Source: Tsuneonella sp. CC-YZS046
Lineage (GTDB): Bacteria; Pseudomonadota; Alphaproteobacteria; Sphingomonadales; Sphingomonadaceae
Direction of reading: 5' to 3'
Length of the DNA: 64,000 bases
Assembly (NCBI RefSeq): GCF_035581365.1
Contig: NZ_CP141590.1
Location: forward strand, 1,240,001 to 1,304,000
Shown here piece by piece: positions 16,319 to 26,977 of this stretch; the first letter of the stretch is position 1; the number at the start of each line of letters is the position of its first letter. The notes beneath the pieces are model-generated. The model was not told where the DNA came from, did not search any database, and worked only from the letters and a program-made list of their open reading frames with translations. A program made the translations under genes and the position numbers.

Positions 16319-16888
16319 TCAGTCTTCGTCGCTTTCTTCATCCACATCGCCGGTCAGGTCCACAGGGACAGCCGGCTGAATGGTGGATACCGCATGCTTG
16401 TAGGCAAGCTGCACATAGCCTTCGCGCTCCAGCAAAGTGCAGAACAGATCGAAGGCGGCGATCTTGCCTTGCAGCATCACGCCGTTCACCAGGAACATCG
16501 TCACCTGCACGCCGGCGTCCCGCACGCTGGTCAGGAACACATCCTGCAGCAGGCGCTGCTTGCGATTCACCTCGCCAATCGCGCCGAACTGCCGCGCATC
16601 GAGCGGCTGGCTGGGCATCACCGTGGAAATGGCATGCTTGTATACCAGCTGGGACTGGCCATCGCGGCGCAGCAGGATCGAAAAATTGTCGAACCAGGTC
16701 ACGATTCCCTGCAGCTTCACGCCCTTGACCAGGAACATCGTCACCGGGGTCTTGTTCTTGCGCAGCAGATTGAGAAACGCGTCCTGCAGATTCTGGCTCT
16801 TTCCCGTCACGGCGGGCGCTGGCGGCGTTTCCTCTTCAACCGCCTTCGACGGCCGGGAACGGACAGACAATGTCTTGCCAGTGGTCAT
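16319..16888 (-). CDS. hfq: RNA chaperone Hfq with two tandem Sm domains
   Basis: The 189-residue protein contains two complete Hfq/Sm domains (about residues 30-94 and 110-173). Each has the Sm1 block (TMFLVKG / TMFLVNG) and an Sm2 YKHA signature (83-86 and 163-166), followed by an acidic tail. Hfq is normally a hexamer of single-domain ~80-residue subunits that pairs sRNAs with mRNAs; a tandem protein could form a ring from three chains. Duplicated Hfq is known in Zymomonas and relatives. ATG 16888 is preceded by AAGGAG. The two domains differ in distal-face residues, suggesting specialisation. Confidence 0.95.
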   Translation of the reverse strand: MTTGKTLSVRSRPSKAVEEETPPAPAVTGKSQNLQDAFLNLLRKNKTPVTMFLVKGVKLQGIVTWFDNFSILLRRDGQSQLVYKHAISTVMPSQPLDARQFGAIGEVNRKQRLLQDVFLTSVRDAGVQVTMFLVNGVMLQGKIAAFDLFCTLLEREGYVQLAYKHAVSTIQPAVPVDLTGDVDEESDED

Positions 16889-17049
16889 TTCGCTGACTCC
16901 TTTTGTTGGCGACGATGGCAAACGCCGCATTCTGGCCCCCATAACTGCGCTTAGATGAGCAGAATATGACAACCGGTTTGAATTGCTGATTTTATGGATT
17001 TTTGCGAAATCAGGCAATGCGTTTTTTGCAATAGCGAAAAAGCCCTTGC

Positions 17050-18435
17050 CTATTCCTCGTCTTCATCGAGCTTGCGGTCGGCCATCCCGAGCAGTTTCAG
17101 CTTCCGGTGAAGGGCGGAACGCTCCATCCCGATAAAGCCCGCCGTCTTCGAAATATTCCCGGAAAAGCGCCGAATCTGGATGCGCAGATATTCCCGCTCG
17201 AAACTTTCGCGGGCCTCGCGCAAAGGCACCCCCATCAAGGTGGCGATGCCTGCTTCCCCTTCCCCGCCCTGGCCTGAAATTTCCGGCGGCAGCATGTCTG
17301 GGTCGATCCTGTCCAGGCGCTCGCGCGGGGCCAGAATGACGGTCCTTTCGATCACGTTGCGCAGTTGCCTCACATTGCCCGGCCAATCATGCGCTTCCAG
17401 CGCGGCCATGGCTTCCGCGCTGATTTCCGGAGGAGAAACGCCCAGCTCGGAGGCGAATCGGGCGAAGAAATGGGTTGCCAGCGCGGGAATGTCCTCCCGC
17501 CGGCGCGCCAGAGCCGGCACTTCCACCGGCACGACGTTCAGGCGGTAATAGAGATCTTCCCTGAAGCGCCGCTCCGCGATTTCACTTTCCAGATCCCGCG
17601 ATGTCGCGGAAACCACCCGCACATCGACGCCGATCTGCCGATTGCCGCCAACCCGTACAAAGCTCTGCTCGGTCAGCACGCGCAGAATGCGGGCCTGGGT
17701 GGATTCCGGCATGTCCGCCACTTCATCCAGAAACAGCGTGCCGCCATCCGCCAGTTCCAGCAGCCCGGTGCGGACGAGCTTGCCGTCCGCTTCTTCACCG
17801 AACAGTTCCTGCTCGAAGCGCTCCGCCGTTATCCGGGCGGAATTGACGATGACGAAGGCCTTGTCGTTCCGCCCGCTCCAGCTGTGCAGCAGGCGGGCGG
17901 CCACTTCCTTGCCGGAACCGGCCGGCCCGGTGATGAGAACACGGCTGCCGGTATTGGCGACCCTTTTCAGCGTCGCCCGCACCTGATTGACGACATTGCT
18001 GGACCCGGTGAATTCATCCGCGATCGCGCTGCTCTGCTTGAGCCGCGCGTTCTCCCGCTTCAGGCGCTCCGTCTCCGTGGCGCGCTCCACCAGCAGCAGC
18101 AGCCGTTCCGCCTCGAACGGCTTCTCGATGAAATCCACCGCACCCCGGCTGATCGCCGAGACGGCGGTGTCGATATTGCCATGGCCGGAGAATATGATGA
18201 CGGGAAGGTCCGGCTCGCGGCTCTTGATGGCATCCAGCACTTCAAGCCCATCCATCGGGCTGCCATGCAGCCACACGTCCAGCAGCACCAGGCTGGGCCT
18301 GCGCTGGTCGACCGCTTCCAGCGCCGAAGTGCTGTCGGCGGCGGTCCGGCATTCGTAGCCTTCATCGCTCAGCACCCCCGCGACCAGCTCGCGGATATCC
18401 CGTTCATCGTCGACGATCAGGATGTCCAGCGCCAT
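17050..18435 (-). CDS. ntrX: Nitrogen response regulator NtrX
   Basis: The 461-residue protein has a receiver domain (D53 as phosphate acceptor), an AAA+ sigma-54 interaction domain (GPAGSGKE Walker [10 protein letters not shown] Walker B) and a C-terminal Fis-type helix-turn-helix. The sigma-54-contacting GAFTGA loop is missing: the corresponding stretch is [13 protein letters not shown]. It may therefore act as an activator or repressor without sigma-54, as proposed for other NtrX proteins. AGGAAAGGA lies before ATG 18435. It is the partner of NtrY immediately upstream. Confidence 0.93.
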   Translation of the reverse strand: MALDILIVDDERDIRELVAGVLSDEGYECRTAADSTSALEAVDQRRPSLVLLDVWLHGSPMDGLEVLDAIKSREPDLPVIIFSGHGNIDTAVSAISRGAVDFIEKPFEAERLLLLVERATETERLKRENARLKQSSAIADEFTGSSNVVNQVRATLKRVANTGSRVLITGPAGSGKEVAARLLHSWSGRNDKAFVIVNSARITAERFEQELFGEEADGKLVRTGLLELADGGTLFLDEVADMPESTQARILRVLTEQSFVRVGGNRQIGVDVRVVSATSRDLESEIAERRFREDLYYRLNVVPVEVPALARRREDIPALATHFFARFASELGVSPPEISAEAMAALEAHDWPGNVRQLRNVIERTVILAPRERLDRIDPDMLPPEISGQGGEGEAGIATLMGVPLREARESFEREYLRIQIRRFSGNISKTAGFIGMERSALHRKLKLLGMADRKLDEDEE

Positions 18436-18466
18436 ATTCCCAAATCCTTTCCTGATTGAGTTTCGA

Positions 18467-20683
18467 TCATTCCGCGGCCTGGCTTCCACCGCGAGCGAGA
18501 GGATCGCGCGCGAAATGCAGGGTGACGCAGGTTCCGCCGTCCTCTTCGCTGGCGAAAGTCATCTCTCCGCCATGTTCCTCGACGATCTTGGTCACGATCG
18601 CGAGGCCCAATCCCGTCCCTTTTTCGCGGGTCGTGACGTAAGGCTCGACAATCCGCTCGCGATCTTTCGGCAAGCCGATGCCATTGTCCCGCACCTCTAT
18701 CCGGACGAAATCCCCGTCGCCGGCGAAGTTCACCGAGATCCGTCCCCGATAATCGGGTCCGGCCGTCGCAGCCCGGCTTTCGACGGCTTCCACCGCATTC
18801 TTGAGGATATTGGTCATGGCCTGACCGAACTGATGGCGGTCGCAAGCGATGACCTCCGGCGCATCCTCGTCCGCCGAGAAGCTGAAATCGATATCGCTAT
18901 GGGCGACATCCTGCAGGAAAAGCGCCTGACGGACGAGATCGATCGCATTTTCCGCCCGGAACACGGGCTTGGGCAAGCGCGCGAAGCTGGAAAATTCGTC
19001 GACCATCCGCCGCAAATCGCCCACCTGCCGGATAATGGTGCTGGTAAGCTCCTCGAACAATTCCCCGTCCTGCGCGATCTGCTTGCGGTAACGGCGGCTT
19101 AGCCTTTCGGTCGCAAGCTGGATCGGCGTGAGCGGATTCTTGATCTCATGGGCGATGCGGCGGGCCACATCCGACCAAGCGGCCTGCCGCTGGTCGATGA
19201 TCTGGCGCGTGATGTCCTCGAAGGTAATCACATAGCCGGAGGTGGCCGGAGCGATCTTGACCGCCAGGGTCAGCAGATCGCCCTTCCGGCTGTATCGCAC
19301 AAGCCCGCTCTGGAGCTTGGCGGAAAGCATGCCGGCAAGCTGCGGCGCGACCTGCTCCAGCTCCTGCCCGATAGGCGCCGGCCCCGTATCGTCCGACAGG
19401 ATCTTCTTGGCAGAGCTGTTCATCAGCAGGATGCGGCCGTCCTGATCCGCCGAGATGATCCCGGCCGTGATCGATTCCAGCACCGCCTCGGTGAAGGCCC
19501 GCCGTTCATCGAGCTGGCGGTTCGCCCCCACCAGAGCCATCGTCTGCTGCTCGATCTGCGCGGTCATCCGGTTGAAGGCCCGGTTGAGCGCGCCGATCTC
19601 GTCGGCTCCGGTTCGCCCTTCCACGCGAAGCGCATAATTGCCGCCGCCCACCTTTCGCGCGGCGGTGACCAGATCAGTCAGCGGCTGCACCTGCCGGTCC
19701 GCATAACGCAGCGCGAACCAGATCGTCAGCCACACCAGGCCGAGCGAGACGAAGAACAGCGCCAGATTGAACCGCAGCTGCAGGACCCGGGCGCGGTGCG
19801 TCAGCACCTCATAGGCGTGGCGGACGCTTTGCGCGCGCTCCCACTGGCTTAGCATCAGCGCATCGGAGCCGCGCGCGGCGTAGAGATAGATTCCCGCCGT
19901 CCGGTCGATCGCGGTGAAGGCTTCGATCCGGTTCGCGCTGGCGGTGACCACCACCGGCTCGCCTTCGTCAACCCGGCGGAGCATTTCCTTGCTTACGCGA
20001 TTCATGTTCGGATTCGCCTCCGGGTCCACAATCGCGGCCGTGTTGAGCCGCCCGTCGGGACCCTTCTGGAGGATCGCCGATTCATTCAGCTTCCTGCCCA
20101 CGACCTGATAGGAATAGCCTTCCGCGAACTCGGGGCTGACGAGGCTGCTCTGGGTCAGATAGGAACGCAAGTCGCCGGCCATGGTCACCGTTTCATTCCC
20201 GACATCGCGCAAATTCTGCTCGTAATATCCTCTCGCCAGCTTGTTCGCGTTCTCCAGCATTCCCCTGGAATTGTCCGAGAACCAGAATTCGATTCCGGAC
20301 TGGAACAGGATCGCCGCGAAGATCGCCACCAGCAGCGTCGGGATCGCGGCGATCAGCGAAAAGAAGAAGACCAGGCGAACATGCAGCAGCCCTGCCCCGC
20401 CCATGGCCCGGCGCAATGCCAGCCTGCGCCCGATCAGCACCAGCAGAGCCATCGCAGGCATCAATGTGCCGATCAGCAGGGCGGCCGCGCGCCCCGAAGG
20501 CAGCAGATTGCCCTGTTCCGGCTCGGACGAAAAGGCGATCCAGCTGGTTACGACCATGACAGCCAGAATCGCGGCGGAGATTATCTCCAGCAGGAGAAAG
20601 AAATTCGCCCGGCGCGACGCCACCAGGGTCCGGCGCCACCATCTCGGCCAATTCTTGCTGAAAAAGGGTGACGCGCCAGCCAT
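18467..20683 (-). CDS. ntrY: Sensor histidine kinase NtrY
   Basis: The 738-residue membrane kinase has several N-terminal transmembrane helices, a periplasmic loop, another helix (LALFFVSLGLVWLTIWFAL), a HAMP domain, a PAS domain (FTEAVLESITAGIISADQDG), and HisKA ([10 protein letters not shown]) and HATPase (DNGIGLP, GTGLGLAI) domains. It phosphorylates NtrX in nitrogen and redox responses in alphaproteobacteria. ATG 20683 is chosen because the family sequence begins there; the longer ORF upstream reads into the ntrC end. Confidence 0.93.
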   Translation of the reverse strand: MAGASPFFSKNWPRWWRRTLVASRRANFFLLLEIISAAILAVMVVTSWIAFSSEPEQGNLLPSGRAAALLIGTLMPAMALLVLIGRRLALRRAMGGAGLLHVRLVFFFSLIAAIPTLLVAIFAAILFQSGIEFWFSDNSRGMLENANKLARGYYEQNLRDVGNETVTMAGDLRSYLTQSSLVSPEFAEGYSYQVVGRKLNESAILQKGPDGRLNTAAIVDPEANPNMNRVSKEMLRRVDEGEPVVVTASANRIEAFTAIDRTAGIYLYAARGSDALMLSQWERAQSVRHAYEVLTHRARVLQLRFNLALFFVSLGLVWLTIWFALRYADRQVQPLTDLVTAARKVGGGNYALRVEGRTGADEIGALNRAFNRMTAQIEQQTMALVGANRQLDERRAFTEAVLESITAGIISADQDGRILLMNSSAKKILSDDTGPAPIGQELEQVAPQLAGMLSAKLQSGLVRYSRKGDLLTLAVKIAPATSGYVITFEDITRQIIDQRQAAWSDVARRIAHEIKNPLTPIQLATERLSRRYRKQIAQDGELFEELTSTIIRQVGDLRRMVDEFSSFARLPKPVFRAENAIDLVRQALFLQDVAHSDIDFSFSADEDAPEVIACDRHQFGQAMTNILKNAVEAVESRAATAGPDYRGRISVNFAGDGDFVRIEVRDNGIGLPKDRERIVEPYVTTREKGTGLGLAIVTKIVEEHGGEMTFASEEDGGTCVTLHFARDPLARGGSQAAE

Positions 20684-20774
20684 AGTTGCCTGATTACAAT
20701 GCCCCTGTTGCAAAAATGCAAGCCGGTTTTTCGTAAAGTGCGCCAGGGGCAGGCCAGCAGAGCCGGTTTTGCGA

Positions 20775-22187
20775 TCAACCCTGCCCGGTGAATCGATCCG
20801 GATCGATCGCAAGCTCCGCCAGGCGCTTGCGCAGGGTGTTCCGATTGATGCCGAGTATCTGGGCCGCTCTCAGCTGGTTGCCGCCCGTCCGCGCCAGCAC
20901 CAGCTCGAACAAGGGGCGTTCGAATGCGGCCAGCGCACTGTGATAAAGAGTGCCCGCGGGGGCATCGGCTTCCGTCATCCAGTTTTCCACCGCCGCATTG
21001 AAATCGGGCGCGCCTCCTTCCGCCTTGGCGGCCGGCCGCTCCTGCAGCAGCGAATGGACCGTTGCCGTGTTGATAACCTCCTCGCGGGCCATCAAGGCGA
21101 TCCGATACATGAAATTGCGCAGTTCGCGGACATTTCCCCGCCACTGCTGCTGCGTCAGCACCTCGAGCGCGGCCGCGTCGAGCCGATGGATCGGCAGTCC
21201 CTCCTCCACGGCCTGATTCAGGAAGTGTTCCGCCAGCGCGGGAATATCCTCGGCCCGTTCCCGCAGAGGCGGCAACTGGATGGGAACGACATTGAGGCGA
21301 TAGAACAGATCCTCGCGGAACGTGCCGGCCTCGATCATGGGCTGGAGATCGCGATTGGTGGCGGCAACGATGCGCACGTCGATCGCGATTTCCTCCCTTC
21401 CGCCAACCCGACGAATCCTGCCGGATTGCAGCGCCCTGAGGAGGCGCGTCTGGGCCTCGAACGGCATGTCTCCGATTTCGTCGAGGAAGAGCGTGCCGCC
21501 ATTGGCCTGCTCGAACTTGCCGATCGTGCGGGCCACCGCGCCGGTGAAAGCGCCCTTCTCATGCCCGAACAGCTCGCTCTCGATCAGCTCCTTGGGAATG
21601 GCGGCGGTGTTCACCGCGACAAACGGCCCGGTCTTGCGATGGCCCAACTCGTGGATCGCTTCCGCGACCAGTTCCTTGCCGGTGCCGGATTCACCCAGAA
21701 TCAGCACCGTCAGATCGTTGCGCAAGACGCGCGTAATCATGCGATAGACGCCCTGCATTGCCGGGCTGCGGCCGACCAGCGGCAAGCTGTCCCCCCGATC
21801 CGGCGCGGGATCGACACTCGCCGCCCTGCTGTCGACCGCCTGGCGGACCGCGCGGACCAGCTCATCCAAATCGAACGGCTTCGGAAAATATTCAAAGGCG
21901 CCGGTGTCGCTCGCGCGCACCGCCGTATCGAGCGTGTTCTGGGCCGAAAGGATGATGATCGGCAAATCGGGATGAGCGTGCCTGACGTCGCCCAGGCTCT
22001 CTATTCCGTCGCCATCGGTGAGCATGACATCGGTCAGGAGAACATCGTAGTTCCCATCGGCAAGCATCTCATCGCGGCATGAAATGCTCTCGCAGCGGTC
22101 CACCTGGAGGCCCTCGGCCTCTAGCGCGGCCTTGATCACGATGGCGATGGATTCATCGTCCTCGACAAGGAGAACCATCTTGCTCAT
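20775..22187 (-). CDS. ntrC: Nitrogen regulation response regulator NtrC
   Basis: The 470-residue sigma-54 activator has a receiver domain (D53), an AAA+ domain with GESGTGKE, an intact GAFTGA loop (GHEKGAFTGA) and [12 protein letters not shown], plus a C-terminal Fis-type HTH (GNQLRAAQILGINRNTLRKR). It switches on nitrogen-assimilation promoters when phosphorylated by NtrB. Encoded 19 bp after ntrB. Confidence 0.95.
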   Translation of the reverse strand: MSKMVLLVEDDESIAIVIKAALEAEGLQVDRCESISCRDEMLADGNYDVLLTDVMLTDGDGIESLGDVRHAHPDLPIIILSAQNTLDTAVRASDTGAFEYFPKPFDLDELVRAVRQAVDSRAASVDPAPDRGDSLPLVGRSPAMQGVYRMITRVLRNDLTVLILGESGTGKELVAEAIHELGHRKTGPFVAVNTAAIPKELIESELFGHEKGAFTGAVARTIGKFEQANGGTLFLDEIGDMPFEAQTRLLRALQSGRIRRVGGREEIAIDVRIVAATNRDLQPMIEAGTFREDLFYRLNVVPIQLPPLRERAEDIPALAEHFLNQAVEEGLPIHRLDAAALEVLTQQQWRGNVRELRNFMYRIALMAREEVINTATVHSLLQERPAAKAEGGAPDFNAAVENWMTEADAPAGTLYHSALAAFERPLFELVLARTGGNQLRAAQILGINRNTLRKRLAELAIDPDRFTGQG

Positions 22188-22206
22188 TGCGCAGCCTCAC
22201 CCGCTC

Positions 22207-23262
22207 TCATGATTTCGCGACCGGCAGATGAACGCTGAAATGCGTCCAGCCGCCGGATTCGTCGCGTTCATGGCTGATCCGCCCATCCATGTCGCGAACC
22301 AGCTTCTTCACCAGCGCCAGCCCCAGCCCCTGCCCGTTCTTCTTGCTGCTGACGAATGGCTCGAAAATATGGTCCCGCAAGACCGGATCGATGCCCGGGC
22401 CGTTGTCGCTCACGCGCACTTCGATGGGCAGCCGTATCGGACGGCCGAGACGGATCGCGCTCATGACGAAGCCGCTGACGAACCGGGTCCGGATCATGAC
22501 CCTGGGATTCTCGGAACGGCTGCAGGCGTCACGCGCGTTGGAGATGAGGTTTATCATCACCTGGACCAGCCCGTCGGCATTGCCCAGCACCGGCGGCAGC
22601 GAGGGGTCGAACTCCTCGGTTACGGGAACGCCGGCGTCCCCCGCCGCTTCCACCACCGCGCGGGCGCGCCGGATGACTTCATGCAGGTTGCAGGGGCTGA
22701 CAGGCTCCGGCTGCTCCCGCCCCAGCGACTGCATGCGGTCGATCAGCTTGGCGATGCGATCCACCTCGTCCGTTATCAGCCGCACCATCGCATGATCGCC
22801 GGCAGGCATCTTGCGTTCGAGCAGCTGGGCCGCGCCCCGGATCGCCGCAAGCGGGTTCTTGATCTCATGCGCCAGGATCGCCGGGGTGCGGACCGCAATC
22901 GCGCGATCCTCGTCGAGCGTTTCGACCTTTTTCGATTCCTGCAGCGTAATCATCTGCCAGCCAGGCTCGCGGCTGACCGGCGCAATGGTGAGATCGACCT
23001 GCCGGGCCGGAAGATGCTCGACCTGCAGGGCCACGCCATGCGCCGCGACCTGGGCGTCACGCTGCGCCAGCCAGTCGTTAAGCCGGGTCTGGTCGAACCG
23101 CAGCAGCTTGCTGACGGACTGCCCGACAATCCGGCTCGCTCCAACGCCGAGCAATTGCTCCGCCGCCGGATTTGCCCCGCGAATGACGAGTTCCGGATCG
23201 ACCAGCAGCACAGCCAGCGCAAGGCTGGCAAGTTGCTGTTGCGCATCGGGGAGCGCGGTCAC
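22207..23262 (-). CDS. ntrB: Nitrogen regulation sensor kinase NtrB
   Basis: The 351-residue soluble kinase has an N-terminal PAS domain, HisKA with H132 in [10 protein letters not shown], and an HATPase domain ([20 protein letters not shown]). It phosphorylates or dephosphorylates NtrC under PII control. The GTG start overlaps the dusB stop (GTGA), matching the dusB-ntrB coupling seen across alphaproteobacteria. Confidence 0.94.
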   Translation of the reverse strand: MTALPDAQQQLASLALAVLLVDPELVIRGANPAAEQLLGVGASRIVGQSVSKLLRFDQTRLNDWLAQRDAQVAAHGVALQVEHLPARQVDLTIAPVSREPGWQMITLQESKKVETLDEDRAIAVRTPAILAHEIKNPLAAIRGAAQLLERKMPAGDHAMVRLITDEVDRIAKLIDRMQSLGREQPEPVSPCNLHEVIRRARAVVEAAGDAGVPVTEEFDPSLPPVLGNADGLVQVMINLISNARDACSRSENPRVMIRTRFVSGFVMSAIRLGRPIRLPIEVRVSDNGPGIDPVLRDHIFEPFVSSKKNGQGLGLALVKKLVRDMDGRISHERDESGGWTHFSVHLPVAKS

Positions 23263-24275
23263 GCAGCCCTGCGGCAGAGGAACGGTTCGTAGAATCTGGA
23301 AAGTTCGTCACGCACCGTTTGCGGATCGTCGATGAAGTTCACCCTGTTCCGGAACTCCGCCGAACCGAACATTCCGCGCGTATACCAGCCCAGATGCTTG
23401 CGGGCCATCTTGACCCCCACTTCGGCGCCATAGTGTTCCAGCATGGCGTCGTAATGCGCGCGCACCAGATCATATTGCTCGTTGAAGCCCGGGCCGGGCA
23501 AACCCTCGCCGGTCCGCCACCAATGCATGACCTGCCCCAGCAGCCACGGCTGGCCATAGGCGCCCCGGCCGATCATCAGGCCATCCGCGCCGCTCTGCTC
23601 CAGCGCCGTCGCGGCATCGGCTATGCCGCAGATGTCGCCGTTGACGATCACCGGGATGGAAACCGCATCCTTCACCTTGCGGACGAAGCTCCAGTCGGCG
23701 CTGCCCTTGTACATCTGGCAACGTGTGCGGCCATGCACGGTAATCATCCTCGCGCCGAGGTCTTCCGCGATCCGCGCCAATTCCGGCGCATTGAGCGAGT
23801 GATGATCCCACCCCATCCGCATCTTGACGGTGACGGGCACATTCACCGCCTTGACTGTGGCTTCGATCAGGCTGGCGGCAAGGGGAAGGTCGCGCATCAG
23901 CGCGGAACCGGCGTCGCCCTTCACCACCTTCTTGACCGGACAGCCCATGTTGATGTCGATGATGGCCGCGCCGCGATCCTCGTTGAGCTTCGCGGCCTCC
24001 GCCATTTCCTCCGGAACGCAGCCGGCAAGCTGGAGCGATACCGGCTCCTCCACCTCGTCCCAGGCGGCCTTCTGCAGGGATTGGCGGGTTTCCCGGATCA
24101 TCGCCGGAGAAGCGATCATCTCCGTGACGTTCAGGCCAGAACCGTAGCGGCGCACCAGGGTGCGGAACGGCATGTCGGTGACGCCCGTCATCGGCGCAAG
24201 GATGACCGGGCAATCTATCGTGACCGGACCGATCCGGATCGGCTTGAGGGCCGGAGGGGTGGGAAGCGGGATCAT
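23259..24275 (-). CDS. dusB: tRNA-dihydrouridine synthase DusB
   Basis: The 338-residue flavoenzyme reduces uridine to dihydrouridine in the tRNA D loop. Motifs include [22 protein letters not shown] with the catalytic cysteine, MRMGWD, VHGRTR and IGRGAYG. ATG 24275 is chosen by family N terminus (PIRIGPV follows). It is the first gene of the ntr operon and divergent from ispDF. Confidence 0.94.
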   Translation of the reverse strand: MIPLPTPPALKPIRIGPVTIDCPVILAPMTGVTDMPFRTLVRRYGSGLNVTEMIASPAMIRETRQSLQKAAWDEVEEPVSLQLAGCVPEEMAEAAKLNEDRGAAIIDINMGCPVKKVVKGDAGSALMRDLPLAASLIEATVKAVNVPVTVKMRMGWDHHSLNAPELARIAEDLGARMITVHGRTRCQMYKGSADWSFVRKVKDAVSIPVIVNGDICGIADAATALEQSGADGLMIGRGAYGQPWLLGQVMHWWRTGEGLPGPGFNEQYDLVRAHYDAMLEHYGAEVGVKMARKHLGWYTRGMFGSAEFRNRVNFIDDPQTVRDELSRFYEPFLCRRAA

Positions 24276-24353
24276 CAGCAATCTGTGCCTAAAAAACAGG
24301 CAGCGCATAGTGCATTGCCTGCTTGGGGACAAGCCGGTACGCGCAAGGCCCAG

Positions 24354-25511
24354 ATGTCTGCCTTACCGACCCAAGCGCTCACTCCCTTTGCCGCCGTCAT
24401 CGTCGCGGCCGGCAAGGGGCTGCGCACGGGGCTTCCGCTCCCCAAGCAATTCGCCCGCTGGCGCGGCGAGCCGGTGCTGCGGCACTCGGCCGAAACGCTG
24501 GCCCAGGCAGGCGCCGCGCCCATTGTCGTCGCCATCCCGCCGGGTGCGGACGAACTGGCGGCGGAATGCCTGCACGGCCTGCCAGGCGTCCTGCTCGTCA
24601 CCGGCGGGGAAACCCGCCAGCAGTCCGTCGCGGCCGCGCTGGAATGCCTCGCCCCGAATCCGCCCGCCAGGGTTCTCATCCACGATGCGGCCCGCCCGAT
24701 CCTGCCGATGACGGTGATCGAGCGGCTGCTGGGGGCGCTGGAAAAATATCCCGCGGCGATTCCCGTCCTGCCGGTGGTGGACAGCCTGGCGGTTGCGCGT
24801 GATGGTGCGATGGCCGGTTCCGCTGCCCGAGAGGAACTGCGCCGGGTGCAAACCCCCCAGGCGTTCCGGTTCCAGCCAATTCTCGAAGCGCACCGGCAAT
24901 GGAACCCGGCCAGGGAAGCCGGCGACGACGCGCAGGTGGCGCAGGCGGCGGGGCTGGACATTGCCCTGACCGAAGGCGATGAGCGGCTGCGCAAGCTGAC
25001 TTTTTCGGAGGATTTCGTGCAGGCCCGCCCTCTCATGCGAGTCGGAACCGGATTCGATGTTCACAGGCTGGCGGAAGGCGAGGAATTGTGGCTCGCGGGC
25101 GTGCGGATCGATCACAGCCACGGCCTCTCCGGCCACAGCGATGCCGATGTGGCGATTCACGCGCTGGTGGATGCCTTGCTGGGCGCAATCGGCGAAGGCG
25201 ACATCGGCTCCCATTTCCCGCCGTCCGATCCGCAATGGCGCGGCGCCCGGTCGGGCCAGTTCCTGACCCATGCCGCAGGGCTGGTGCGCAAGGCCGGTTA
25301 CGAAATCTCCAATTGCGATCTCACGATCATCTGCGAAGCCCCCAGAATCGGCCCCCATCGCGAGGCCATGCGCCGCCAACTGGCGGAATTGGCGGGGCTG
25401 GACAGCGGCCAGATCAGTGTAAAGGCGACGACGACGGAAAGGCTGGGCTTCACCGGCCGCAAGGAAGGCATTGCAGCGGAAGCTGTGGTATGCCTGATCC
25501 GCGAAGATTGA
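24354..25511 (+). CDS. ispDF: Bifunctional IspD/IspF isoprenoid enzyme
   Basis: The 385-residue fusion catalyses two non-consecutive steps of the MEP pathway. The N-terminal IspD domain (residues ~1-225; [15 protein letters not shown]) makes CDP-methylerythritol, and the C-terminal IspF domain (from ~228; [27 protein letters not shown]) forms the cyclodiphosphate. Fusion of these two genes is common in alpha- and epsilonproteobacteria. The true start is ATG 24354; the ORF stays open for another kb upstream only as antisense of dusB. Confidence 0.95.
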   Translation: MSALPTQALTPFAAVIVAAGKGLRTGLPLPKQFARWRGEPVLRHSAETLAQAGAAPIVVAIPPGADELAAECLHGLPGVLLVTGGETRQQSVAAALECLAPNPPARVLIHDAARPILPMTVIERLLGALEKYPAAIPVLPVVDSLAVARDGAMAGSAAREELRRVQTPQAFRFQPILEAHRQWNPAREAGDDAQVAQAAGLDIALTEGDERLRKLTFSEDFVQARPLMRVGTGFDVHRLAEGEELWLAGVRIDHSHGLSGHSDADVAIHALVDALLGAIGEGDIGSHFPPSDPQWRGARSGQFLTHAAGLVRKAGYEISNCDLTIICEAPRIGPHREAMRRQLAELAGLDSGQISVKATTTERLGFTGRKEGIAAEAVVCLIRED

Positions 25512-25542
25512 ACGCAGGCACAAAAATCATCAGAGGTATCCT

Positions 25543-26061
25543 ATGCAGCCCAAGCGATTGTCAGCGGCGCTCATCGCGTTTGCCGCCCTGGCCCAGGCCC
25601 AGGCCGCGATGGCGGCCGAATGCGTGACCGAGCGGGAAGTATCGGGGCTTGCGATCTACGCCCTGCCTTCGATCGTCAACGGGATCGACCCCATCTGCAC
25701 CCCGCATCTGGCCTCGGACGGCTATCTCGCGCAAAACAGCCAAGGCCTGGCGGAACGCTATGCCCGGCTTGGCGACGCGAACTGGCCGCTGGCGAAGTCG
25801 GCCATGCTCAAGTTCATCGGCGAGAAGGATGCGGGCTTCGAAACGATTGCGAGCCTGCCTGACGAGGCGGTCCGCCCGCTTATCGAGGCAGTGCTGGTGC
25901 AGAAGATCGCCGGCGACGTAAAGCCGCAAAATTGCCCGAAGATAGAAAGGGGTTTTGAACTTATCGACAAGCTTCCGCCGGAAACCGTTGGCGAAGTCAT
26001 CGGTTTCGTGATGGGGCTGGTGAAACCCAAAAGCCCGGAAATCTGCCCGGAACAGCCATGA
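25543..26061 (+). CDS. Exported hypothetical protein
   Basis: The 172-residue protein has a signal peptide with cleavage near AMA-AE (residue 24) and no recognisable catalytic motif. Three or four cysteines in the mature part (AEC, PIC, NCPK, ICPE) could form disulfides. It overlaps the cinA-type gene by ATGA and follows ispDF by 31 bp. I do not recognise the family. Confidence 0.75.
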   Translation: MQPKRLSAALIAFAALAQAQAAMAAECVTEREVSGLAIYALPSIVNGIDPICTPHLASDGYLAQNSQGLAERYARLGDANWPLAKSAMLKFIGEKDAGFETIASLPDEAVRPLIEAVLVQKIAGDVKPQNCPKIERGFELIDKLPPETVGEVIGFVMGLVKPKSPEICPEQP

Positions 26062-26555
26062 GCGACTTTATCCTTCCCGACGACATCGTGGCGCTCGCGC
26101 GCCGCGTCATCGAAGAAAACGCCAGAGCCGGGCGGCGCATCGCGTTGGCCGAGAGCTGCACCGGAGGGCTGGTCGCGGCGGCGCTGACCGAAATACCGGG
26201 TTCGTCCTCGGTGCTGGATCGCGGCTTCGTCACCTACTCCGATCAGGCCAAGGAAGGCCTGCTGGGAGTCGCGAGCGATATTATCGAGACATTCGGCGCC
26301 GTCTCGGTCGCCTGCGTCTGGGCGATGGCGCAAGGCGCGCTGAAGAACAGCGAGGCCGATGTGGCCGTGGCGATCAGCGGGGTGGCCGGGCCGGACGGAG
26401 GCAGCGAAAAGAAGCCGGTGGGCACCGTCGTATTCGCCCGCGCCCTTCGCGGATCGGAAGAACCCGAAGCGGAAATGCGCACCCTGGACGGCTCAAGCCG
26501 GGCGATCGTGCGCCATCAGGCGACGCTGGTGGCGCTGGAATTGCTGCTGCCGTAA
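26058..26555 (+). CDS. CinA C-terminal domain protein (NMN amidohydrolase, PncC-type)
   Basis: The 165-residue protein consists only of the CinA C-terminal domain, with ESCTGG-LVAAALTEIPGSS, FVTYSDQAKEGLLGV and the GVAGPDGGSEKKPVGTV loop. PncC deamidates nicotinamide mononucleotide for NAD recycling. Its 3' end overlaps that of the convergent COQ10-like gene by 40 bp. Confidence 0.92.
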   Translation: MSDFILPDDIVALARRVIEENARAGRRIALAESCTGGLVAAALTEIPGSSSVLDRGFVTYSDQAKEGLLGVASDIIETFGAVSVACVWAMAQGALKNSEADVAVAISGVAGPDGGSEKKPVGTVVFARALRGSEEPEAEMRTLDGSSRAIVRHQATLVALELLLP

Positions 26556-26977
26556 AGCTCGTCCGCCCGCGTCTCGAACGCGGCAACCATCTTGCGGAAG
26601 GCCCGGTCGAAATATTGGCCGGCCAGGGCCTCGAACACCCGGTTCTTGAAGGTGAACTCGACGGAAAAATCCACCTCGCAACCGCCGTCGGGCAAGGGCG
26701 CGAAGGTCCATCGGTTGTCGAGGTCCTTCAATGGCCCGTCGACATAATGCACCTCTATTTCCCGCGGACGCCGCTTGTGGACGCGGGAGGTGAACTTTTC
26801 CCGCAAGGCCTTGAACCCCACCAGCATGTCGGCGACCATTTCGGTATCGGAATCCGATTTTACGCGCGTCGCCACCACCCATGGCAGAAATTCGCCATAG
26901 CGCCCGACGTCCGCGACGAGGTCGAACATCTGTTCCGCGCTATAGGGCAAGCGCCTGACTTCACGGATGCCGGGCAT
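26516..26977 (-). CDS. COQ10/RatA-like START-domain protein
   Basis: The 153-residue SRPBCC-fold protein resembles the COQ10/RatA family (REVRRLPYSAEQMFDLVADVGRYGEFLPW; WTFAPL..GCEVDFSVEFTFKN). Eukaryotic and many proteobacterial members bind ubiquinone and support respiration; RatA in E. coli was described as a toxin. In alphaproteobacteria, linkage to lipA is common. The ATG overlaps the lipA stop (TAATG). Confidence 0.9.
   Translation of the reverse strand: MPGIREVRRLPYSAEQMFDLVADVGRYGEFLPWVVATRVKSDSDTEMVADMLVGFKALREKFTSRVHKRRPREIEVHYVDGPLKDLDNRWTFAPLPDGGCEVDFSVEFTFKNRVFEALAGQYFDRAFRKMVAAFETRADELYGSSNSSATSVA

Noticed and set aside
23319-24353. N-terminal extension of ispDF by about 345 codons
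   Set aside because: It is the antisense of dusB; IspD homology and start lie at 24354.
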